The notes under the pieces are model-generated. The model worked only from the letters and a program-made list of their open reading frames with translations, was not told the origin of the DNA and ran no database searches. A stretch of 12,049 nucleotides of DNA from an uncultured Eubacteriales bacterium. GTDB taxonomy: Bacteria; Bacillota; Clostridia; UBA1381; UBA9506. Where the stretch lies: the NCBI GenBank assembly GCA_902478395.1, contig CABSKZ010000060.1:1-12049 (forward strand). The letters are read 5' to 3'. Shown piece after piece: positions 7,020 to 12,049 of this stretch. The first letter of the stretch is position 1. Every line of letters starts with the position of its first letter. Made by a program: the position numbers and the translations under genes.

Positions 7020-7049
7020 AAATGGGACGGAAGAAATTCCGTCCCATTT
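7020..7049 (+). terminator. Hairpin terminator after the DUF4234/SHOCT gene
   Basis: AAATGGGACGGAA (7020-7032) and TTCCGTCCCATTT (7037-7049) form a perfect 13-bp stem closed by a GAAA tetraloop, 3 bases after the stop codon. The A-tract and short U-tract are within the stem arms, and no longer T-run follows, so its strength as a terminator is less sure than its structure. Confidence 0.75.
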
Positions 7050-7468
7050 GAGCGTATCGAAAAAGTCGACATGGTTCAAGGTGAAAGGACACTCTGAGAA
7101 TTTTCGCTTGAGATTCTAAATCTTGTTTAAGGCATGGTTGCCGGCCGATAGACCGATGGTCAGCATTGGCTTGCCGCGGTAAAGGCGGCAGGCACCGCTT
7201 ACGTTCGCTGCGTGAGCCAACGCGTTCAGCCCTTGCTGCTCTCTGTATCACGAACGCTAAAAGCCAAGCGTCGCATCCAGAACGCTTCGCTTAGAGTTCC
7301 GTGTTAAGGAGCGGATGTCTCGGTACATGTCCGGAAAATCCGCAATTCTAAGTCAGAGGGGACCGCAGAGCGGCATTGCCGCCCTCTGACAATTCCCCAT
7401 TTTTTTGTTGTACTGCAACGTTTTCGTGAGCTATTTTTTTCCTTTTAAAATACGGATTATTTAGCAAA
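7050..7468. other. Intergenic stretch with a GC-rich stem-loop array
   Basis: This stretch separates two convergent genes and shows no credible coding frame in any of the six frames: the frames are broken or have no ribosome-binding site. Several stem-loops follow one another: GCCGAT/ATTGGC (7144-7170) enclosing GACC/GGTC; TGCCGC/GCGGCA (7172-7190); GCTTACG/CGTGAGC (7197-7217, one G-U pair); AAGCGT/ACGCTT (7266-7287); and GTCAGAGGG/CCCTCTGAC (7352-7390) enclosing CGGCATTGCCG. The outer sequences CTCTGAGAATT (7092-7102) and AATTCT-AAGT-CAGAG (7344-7358) are imperfect inverted repeats of one another. Its composition is more GC-rich than other intergenic stretches here. It could be a structured RNA, a REP/MITE-like repeat or a decayed insertion. 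Confidence 0.45.
7352..7390. repeat. Long GC-rich palindrome between convergent genes
   Basis: GTCAGAGGG (7352-7360) and CCCTCTGAC (7382-7390) form a perfect 9-bp stem, and the 5-bp stem CGGCA-T-TGCCG (7371-7381) stacks directly on its 3' arm. On the plus strand a run of seven T occurs 10 bases later (7400-7407), so it could help terminate plus-strand transcripts; for the minus-strand gene ending at 7469 no T-run follows. REP-like palindromes of this kind are common in related genomes. Confidence 0.55.
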
Positions 7469-9211
7469 TCAATCCTCTTCCAAATAACCGTCCGTTGTTA
7501 GTTCTGGGTGAACCGGCCCAAAACCAGCATGGCTGATGCAGGTCTGCCCGCTTTTTCCGATGAGCCAGTCTGCAAGCTTCCTTGCGGAAGACGCCTCAGG
7601 CTCATCGTCCCGTATGACCGCAAAATAGTTGGTGGAAAGCGCGTAGGAGTTATTTGCGATGTTCTCTTCTGTGGGCATGGTCCCATCCACGGAGAGCAGC
7701 TTTAAATCTTCATTGCCGACAACAGAACCGGCATTTTTGAAGTAGTAATACATGCTGTAGCCAAGCGCATAAGTACCGGGATTTTCCCGTTCGCAGCCGC
7801 TGACGTCGGTCAGGATGCTCGCCATCATCACCGAGGTGCGTTCTTTGCGGATTTGTTCGTTAATTTCACTGCCGTTTAAAAAGAAACGTTCCATCTGCGC
7901 GTGGCTCCCGCTGTCGTTATTCCGGCAGAATGCCGCAAGCGGCGCGTCCGGTCCGCCGAGCTCCTTCCAGTTCTCATAAGCATTTTCCACATAAATTTTT
8001 TTAATCTGGTCACTCGTCAGGTTTTCCATCGGGTTTTGTTTGCCTGTAAAAAACACAAGTGCTTCGTTGGCAATCGGAATATAGTTCAGCTTCACACCTT
8101 TGTCCTCGGCGAGCTGTTTTACCTCGCTGTTCGGGTCGGGCACAAGAATGATGTCCACGTCTCCGGCAATCAGCTTTTCATAAGAAGTGATGGTTTTGGA
8201 ATGCTGCTCTGGCATAGCAGGATGATTCTGGCCATTTTCAAATAACAAACTATATATCATTTGTGTAATTGGGTAGGATGAAGTAGAACCATCAATGCGC
8301 GGCATCTCCTTGTCAAGCCCCAGTGCAACGGTCTCATCTCTTGCAATAGCGGGGTAGTGGACATTCAAAAAATTCCGAATAAAATAATAGAGAAATTGTG
8401 CCGCTTCCTGCCGCGTGACTGGTTGGTTAGGAGACAGGCGGTAGGTGTCATCAGACAGATCTTCATCCACATGATAATCTGTCTCCATCAAGACCTGATA
8501 GCCATTTGCAAACAGAGAGAGGTATGCTTCCTTTGCATAGTCGCTGACGGTGTCAAAGTCTTCCTCGCCGGTCAAAACTTGTTGTTTCTCGGCCTCGGTC
8601 ACGGGGTTCAGTGCGCCCATGTAGTTCAGTGCGCGGGCGGCCATTGTCATTAATTCCTGCCGGGTAACGATGCGGTCAGGATAAAACAGCTTGTCGGCTG
8701 CCAGGATGCCAGATTGCCTCAGCTCTGAAATGGGTTGATAAAACCAGTTGTCTGCAGATACATCGGTAAATCCAGGGTCGGCTCCTGGTTCTAAATCCAG
8801 AACGCGGGCCAAAACCGCAGCCATCTGTGCGCGGGTCAGCACTTCTTCGCCGGCAAAGGTCCCGTCGTCATTTCCTTTGATGACGCCGCGCAGGGACAGA
8901 AAGTCGGCAAATGTATTTCGATAGATATCGCCTGAGGTATCGGAAAAAGTAACTGGTTCTTCCTTCGCGATTTCCAGTTTCGCATCTTTCGCCGCATAGG
9001 CATAGACATAGCCGTTTTGGTAGTCGCTGAGCGGAACTGGGTCACCGGAATCCACATATCTGGCGATGTAGGATTGGCCTTCTGCCCAGCTGTATTCCGT
9101 TTCGGTTTTCAATGCATGCATCATTTTTGCATTGGGTTCCTCCTGTGACAGAACTGGAACGGAACTAGTTAGAAGGCAGGCGGCTAACAGAAAACTTAAA
9201 AACTTTTTCAT
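7469..9211 (-). CDS. Secreted protein: three SLH repeats fused to a PstS-like binding domain
   Basis: The 580-residue product begins with a signal peptide (MKKFLSFLLAACLLTSSVPV, likely cut after LSQ near residue 23). LAAC at 9-12 resembles a lipobox, but the hydrophobic run before it is short, so ordinary signal peptidase cleavage is more likely. Three S-layer homology repeats follow, at about 88-140, 148-197 and 219-280, each with the wall-polymer-binding motif in variant form: TRAQ (126-129), TRQE (183-186), TRQE (266-269). Residues about 303-565 resemble PstS-type phosphate-binding proteins, with the ligand-loop segments DGSTSSYPI (307-315) and NNDSGSHAQMERFF (431-444). The protein is probably held in the wall by its N-terminus and displays a solute-binding domain. 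No pstC, pstA or pstB is adjacent, so transport, sensing or scavenging cannot be told apart. Phosphate as ligand is inference. Start ATG 9211 has AAGGGAG 7 bases upstream. Confidence 0.88.
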   Translation of the reverse strand: MKKFLSFLLAACLLTSSVPVLSQEEPNAKMMHALKTETEYSWAEGQSYIARYVDSGDPVPLSDYQNGYVYAYAAKDAKLEIAKEEPVTFSDTSGDIYRNTFADFLSLRGVIKGNDDGTFAGEEVLTRAQMAAVLARVLDLEPGADPGFTDVSADNWFYQPISELRQSGILAADKLFYPDRIVTRQELMTMAARALNYMGALNPVTEAEKQQVLTGEEDFDTVSDYAKEAYLSLFANGYQVLMETDYHVDEDLSDDTYRLSPNQPVTRQEAAQFLYYFIRNFLNVHYPAIARDETVALGLDKEMPRIDGSTSSYPITQMIYSLLFENGQNHPAMPEQHSKTITSYEKLIAGDVDIILVPDPNSEVKQLAEDKGVKLNYIPIANEALVFFTGKQNPMENLTSDQIKKIYVENAYENWKELGGPDAPLAAFCRNNDSGSHAQMERFFLNGSEINEQIRKERTSVMMASILTDVSGCERENPGTYALGYSMYYYFKNAGSVVGNEDLKLLSVDGTMPTEENIANNSYALSTNYFAVIRDDEPEASSARKLADWLIGKSGQTCISHAGFGPVHPELTTDGYLEED

Positions 9212-9246
9212 ACGGACACTCCCTTTTCGTTTTGATTGATAGAATC

Positions 9247-9275
9247 AGTATAGCACAATAAAAAAGGAAAAACAA
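9247..9275 (-). promoter_or_regulatory. Promoter of the SLH-PstS gene (extended -10)
   Basis: On the minus strand TATACT (9252-9247) is preceded by TGC, making an extended -10, and lies 17 bases from the -35 candidate TTGTTT (9275-9270). Transcription would start near 9240, giving a leader of about 30 bases that includes the ribosome-binding site. The gene is thus probably transcribed separately from nrdJ. Confidence 0.7.
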
Positions 9276-9322
9276 TTACAGCCTGTTTACTTTTATATGA
9301 ATGGCTAACGGATTTCGTAACA

Positions 9323-9360
9323 TGGAAAACGGATGTCTGTATCCAGACATCCGTTTTCCA
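9323..9360 (-). terminator. Perfect 17-bp hairpin between nrdJ and the SLH-PstS gene
   Basis: TGGAAAACGGATGTCTG (9323-9339) and its exact complement (9344-9360) flank a 4-base loop. Read on the minus strand, the core stem GGATGTCTG/CAGACATCC is bordered by an A-tract and by GTTTTCC, so it can work as a terminator for nrdJ, whose stop lies 138 bases upstream. On the plus strand a T-run (9366-9370) follows 5 bases later, so either orientation is possible. Its place just ahead of the SLH-PstS promoter suits an insulating terminator. Confidence 0.6.
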
Positions 9361-9497
9361 CACAGTTTTTAGGAGTTTATTAATAATATGGGTTTATATA
9401 TACCATCAATCCGAAGATTTTTGGTAATAGGCTTTTGTTTTGTATGGCCAAAAAAGTTCAGGCTCCGTAGTAAAAGCGCAATAAACGCCGTGTGGCA

Positions 9498-11798
9498 TCA
9501 TCCACACTTTGAATAACCGCAGTTGCGGCAGGTAACGCAGCCGCCTTCATGCTCCAGTACCGCAGAACATTCCGGACAAAGGCTTTTGCCCTCGTCCTTT
9601 TTCGTGCAGGTGAACTTCTCTCCGCAGTCGGCGCAAGAGAAATCGCAGCCGCTTTCCATATCCGCCGCCAGGGATTCCAGCTTTTGCGAAATGGGATCCT
9701 TCCCGCTGAATTTCAGGCTGTATACCTTCTGGATAACCTTTGCAATCGCATCCGGGCAGGAGGTGACCTTGAGGTCTTTGTGTTTAATGGTAGTCGGACA
9801 CCGGATGCCTTTGAGCTGTTCAATAATCGCGCGCTCATCCATACCGGAACGCAGCGCGATGGATACCAGCCGGCTTGTCGCCTCAGACTGAGACGGACAA
9901 CCGCCGCCGCGGCCTGTGTTTGTGAAGACCTCACAAATGCCGCGCTCGTCGTAGTTGACTGTAACGTAGAGGTTTCCACAGCCAATCTGAACCTTTTCCG
10001 TGAAACCGGTGGTAACCGTCGGACGCGGACGCGGGGCAACCTGCGGGACGGCGGGTTCTTCCGAGGCGGATGTTTCCTCTTTGCCCTGCACTTTACCGAT
10101 GTTGAGCACCTGCATATCCCGGCTGCCGTCACGGTAAATCGTAACACCCTTACAGTTGGTTTTGTATGCGAGCAGGAACACCTGCTTTACGTCGTCCTCC
10201 GTAGCGCTCTTTTGGAAATTCACCGTTTTAGAAACAGCGTTATCCGTGTGCCGCTGGAATGCAGCCTGCATCTTTATATGCCAGAGCGGCGAGATATCAT
10301 GCGCGGTCACAAAGATTTTCTGCACTGCTTCTGGGATTTCCTTCATATTGTGGATAGAACCGGCCTCTGCAATTTTGCGCATCAGCGGCTCAGAATAAAA
10401 TCCCTCTTCTTTTGCAAATTGTTTGAAAACAGGATTTGTTTCAATAAATTCCGTATTATCCATGACGTTGCGGATGAACGAAAGCGCAAAAACGGGCTCC
10501 ACACCGCTGGAAACCCCCGCAATCATACTGATGGTTCCGGTTGGGGCAATCGTCGTTACGGTTGCATTCCGCAGGCGCAGCTCGGTGCCGGCATAGATGC
10601 TTTCGTCGAAAAGCGGGAATACGCCGCGCACCTTTGCCAACTCAACACTTGCGGCTTTTGCAGTATCGTCCACATAAGCCATGAGATTTTCCGCCAGTTT
10701 TACGCCCTCTTCCGAATTATATGGAATGCCTAGTATATAGAGCAGGTCGGCAAACCCCATCACGCCGAGGCCGATTTTGCGCGTTTGGCGGGTAGTAAAT
10801 GCAATTTGTTCAATCGGATACTTATTCACGTCGATGACGTTGTCGAGAAAATGGACGGCAGACACGACTGTCGCTTGCAGCCGGTCATAATCTATTGTCA
10901 TCTCGTTTCCTTTTTTCTTTACCATTGCCGCAAGGTTAATGGAACCCAGGTTGCAGGATTCGTATGGCAAAAGCGGCTGTTCCCCGCACGGGTTGGTGCT
11001 TTCAATTTCTCCCTGCGACGGGACGACATTACCCTTGTTGACGCGGTCTAAGAAAATAATTCCCGGTTCTCCGTTGCTCCAGGCGGCATGAACCAACTTG
11101 TCAAACACCTCTTTTGCGTTCAACTTGCCGACTACTTCTTTGCTGTGCGGGTCAATCAGGTCGTAATCCTCCCCGCGTTCGACCGCCTGCATGAATGCTT
11201 CCGTAATGCCAACACTGATATTGAAATTTGTGATTTCTGCATTATCCTGCTTACAGGTGATGAACTCCAAAATATCCGGGTGGTCAACCTTTAAAATCCC
11301 CATATTTGCGCCGCGCCGCGTTCCGCCCTGCTTGACAGCTTCCGTCGCCGCGTTGTACACCTTCATAAAACTGATAGGGCCACTCGCGACGCCGCCTGTA
11401 GAGCCAACAATGGAGCCCTTCGGACGCAGACGGGAAAAGCTGAAGCCCGTTCCGCCGCCGCTTTTATGTATCATAGCAGCCTGCTTGATGCTTTCAAAAA
11501 TGCCTTCCATCGTGTCCTCAATCGGGAGGACAAAACAGGCAGAAAGCTGCCCCAAATCCCGCCCCGCATTCATCAGGGTAGGAGAGTTTGGAAGGAACCG
11601 CATCGAGGTCATCAACTCATAAAATTCCTCTTCCGTTTTGCTGATATCGGCATCTTTGTCATAATACAAATCCGCAGCGGCGATCGCTTTGGATACCCGA
11701 CGGAACAATTCCGTTGGTGTTTCTACGGGCGTGCCGTCTTCCCCCTTCTTCAAATACCGTTTTTCCAGTACCTTAACCGCACTTTCAGACAACTGCAC
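9498..11798 (-). CDS. nrdJ: Adenosylcobalamin-dependent (class II) ribonucleotide reductase
   Basis: NrdJ reduces ribonucleotides to deoxyribonucleotides using a radical made from adenosylcobalamin, so it works with or without oxygen. Counting from the GTG at 11798 (766 residues), the catalytic set is visible: NPCGE at 269-273 with the thiyl-radical cysteine C271, and the redox pair C88 (LSACFVLP) and C282 (YESCNLGSINL). ATVTTIAPTGTISMIAGVSSG follows the family pattern. An N-terminal ATP-cone is absent. After a Pro-rich linker (about 577-594) comes the TSCPD domain (about 600-695), then a cysteine-rich zinc-ribbon-like tail with CADCGEKFTC, CPEC and CRNCGYSKCG. The start choice rests on AGAAGGGG, which is 9 bases before GTG 11798 but directly abuts the in-frame TTG at 11807; an in-frame TAG at 11814-11816 (minus strand) excludes longer forms. 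A perfect inverted repeat GTGTGG/CCACAC (9490-9507) spans the stop codon. No nrdAB or nrdDG genes are in the window. Confidence 0.96.
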   Translation of the reverse strand: MQLSESAVKVLEKRYLKKGEDGTPVETPTELFRRVSKAIAAADLYYDKDADISKTEEEFYELMTSMRFLPNSPTLMNAGRDLGQLSACFVLPIEDTMEGIFESIKQAAMIHKSGGGTGFSFSRLRPKGSIVGSTGGVASGPISFMKVYNAATEAVKQGGTRRGANMGILKVDHPDILEFITCKQDNAEITNFNISVGITEAFMQAVERGEDYDLIDPHSKEVVGKLNAKEVFDKLVHAAWSNGEPGIIFLDRVNKGNVVPSQGEIESTNPCGEQPLLPYESCNLGSINLAAMVKKKGNEMTIDYDRLQATVVSAVHFLDNVIDVNKYPIEQIAFTTRQTRKIGLGVMGFADLLYILGIPYNSEEGVKLAENLMAYVDDTAKAASVELAKVRGVFPLFDESIYAGTELRLRNATVTTIAPTGTISMIAGVSSGVEPVFALSFIRNVMDNTEFIETNPVFKQFAKEEGFYSEPLMRKIAEAGSIHNMKEIPEAVQKIFVTAHDISPLWHIKMQAAFQRHTDNAVSKTVNFQKSATEDDVKQVFLLAYKTNCKGVTIYRDGSRDMQVLNIGKVQGKEETSASEEPAVPQVAPRPRPTVTTGFTEKVQIGCGNLYVTVNYDERGICEVFTNTGRGGGCPSQSEATSRLVSIALRSGMDERAIIEQLKGIRCPTTIKHKDLKVTSCPDAIAKVIQKVYSLKFSGKDPISQKLESLAADMESGCDFSCADCGEKFTCTKKDEGKSLCPECSAVLEHEGGCVTCRNCGYSKCG

Positions 11799-11819
11799 AA
11801 CCTTCAACCCCTTCTAGTG

Positions 11820-11836
11820 AACAACAAGATGTTGTT
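11820..11836 (-). repeat. Palindrome in the nrdJ leader next to the ribosome-binding site
   Basis: AACAACA (11820-11826) and TGTTGTT (11830-11836) are perfect inverted repeats around AGA. In the nrdJ mRNA the sequence would lie 4 bases before the AGAAGGGG ribosome-binding site. Its centre is about 32 bases from that of the NrdR box, the usual spacing of paired NrdR boxes, so it may be a degenerate second operator rather than an RNA hairpin. Confidence 0.45.
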
Positions 11837-11852
11837 TTCTCGTTTGTTATGA

Positions 11853-11868
11853 ACACTAAATATTGTAT
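11853..11868. promoter_or_regulatory. NrdR box over the nrdJ promoter
   Basis: ACACTAAATATTGTAT agrees with the NrdR-box consensus ACACWATATATWGTGT at 14 of 16 positions. It covers the nrdJ -10 element, so binding would block RNA polymerase. NrdR is the general repressor of ribonucleotide reductase genes in bacteria; its gene is not in this window. Confidence 0.75.
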
Positions 11869-11890
11869 ATGCTTACGATATAATTGTCAA
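11862..11890 (-). promoter_or_regulatory. Promoter of nrdJ
   Basis: On the minus strand a consensus -35 TTGACA (11890-11885) is spaced exactly 17 bases from TACAAT (11867-11862). Transcription would begin near 11855, giving a leader of about 57 bases before the GTG start. Confidence 0.85.
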
Positions 11891-12049
11891 GTGCTTTTTG
11901 AAATTTTTATTCGCACTTATGATGAAAACGTCTTAATTTATTCCTCGTAAACAACACGCAGTGCAATGATTTTTATATGGTAAACAAACTTTAGAAGGAG
12001 ATGCTTCACAATTTTAATTTTGTTATCGGCTTTCAATATTAATTTATTG
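11891..12049. other. AT-rich stretch upstream of nrdJ, no gene seen
   Basis: No frame with a sound start is visible on either strand. AGAAGGAG (11993-12000) is a good ribosome-binding site on the plus strand, but the ATG at 12001 abuts it and its frame stops after 13 codons; no ATG, GTG or TTG stands 5-12 bases further on. A gene that begins beyond the window edge cannot be excluded. Confidence 0.45.

Noticed and set aside
6967..7251. 94-codon minus-strand frame overlapping the end of the DUF4234/SHOCT gene and its terminator
   Set aside because: It runs through a strong hairpin and into the end of a real gene, has no ribosome-binding site and an Arg/Cys-rich composition without a recognisable domain.
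7050..7468. tRNA, CRISPR array or insertion sequence in the stem-loop region
   Set aside because: No cloverleaf with a TTCNANNC arm, no regularly spaced direct repeats, and no transposase frame or paired terminal repeats with target duplication were seen.
7477..9211. Lipoprotein anchoring of the SLH-PstS protein through LAAC at residues 9-12
   Set aside because: The hydrophobic run before the cysteine is too short for a normal lipoprotein signal, the hydrophobic stretch continues past it, and SLH repeats already provide anchoring.
9549..10733. 394-codon plus-strand frame opposite nrdJ
   Set aside because: It is the antisense shadow of nrdJ; the product is rich in Arg, Cys and His with no domain, while the minus strand carries a complete conserved enzyme.
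11867..11890. Cobalamin riboswitch upstream of the B12-dependent nrdJ
   Set aside because: The leader is only about 57 bases and has no B12-box-like GCCACTG element; a cobalamin riboswitch is far longer.
12001..12042. 13-codon plus-strand frame at the window end after AGAAGGAG
   Set aside because: The start codon directly abuts the ribosome-binding site and the frame is too short; no support for a gene.

Overview
The window reads as a chromosomal segment of a Gram-positive anaerobe of the Clostridia, most likely near the Oscillospiraceae/Ruminococcaceae. This rests on the mix of genes, Shine-Dalgarno sites of the AGGAGG type before most starts, moderate base composition, TTG/GTG starts on some genes, S-layer-homology surface anchoring, a B12-dependent class II ribonucleotide reductase and an AhrC/ArgR-type ARG operator. 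The taxonomic placement is inference; no rRNA is present.

Layout. Bases 1-2569 (minus strand) hold the end of an arginine operon: argD, then argF overlapping it by one base (TAATG), then a GNAT acetyltransferase cut by the window edge. Its promoter at about 2602-2630 is covered by two tandem ARG boxes. The divergent intergenic region to 2885 also carries a promoter and a roughly 100-base structured leader for a plus-strand operon: a CdaR/PucR-type regulator (2886-3965), ftsE (TTG start) and ftsX (11-base overlap with ftsE), closed by an intrinsic terminator at 5582-5608. A monocistronic plus-strand gene follows (5919-7016): a multi-pass membrane protein with DUF4234-like and SHOCT domains, closed by a perfect 13-bp hairpin. 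A non-coding stretch of about 420 bases (7050-7468) contains an array of GC-rich stem-loops. Two minus-strand genes follow in the order of transcription: nrdJ (9498-11798), with an NrdR box over its -10, and a secreted protein (7469-9211) with three SLH repeats fused to a PstS-like solute-binding domain and its own extended -10 promoter. The last 180 or so bases upstream of the nrdJ promoter show no gene.

How the genes work together. argD and argF catalyse two steps of arginine synthesis under likely ArgR/AhrC control. FtsEX is the membrane complex that gates peptidoglycan hydrolases, here co-transcribed with a regulator of unknown ligand. NrdJ makes deoxyribonucleotides without oxygen, under likely NrdR control. 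The SLH-PstS protein is probably a wall-attached binding protein; no transporter genes lie next to it.

Most of the window is ordinary core genome. I see no convincing new multi-gene system. The parts most worth a second look are the SLH-PstS fusion, the stem-loop array at 7092-7390, the regulator-ftsEX operon with its leader, and the regulatory sites at argD and nrdJ.
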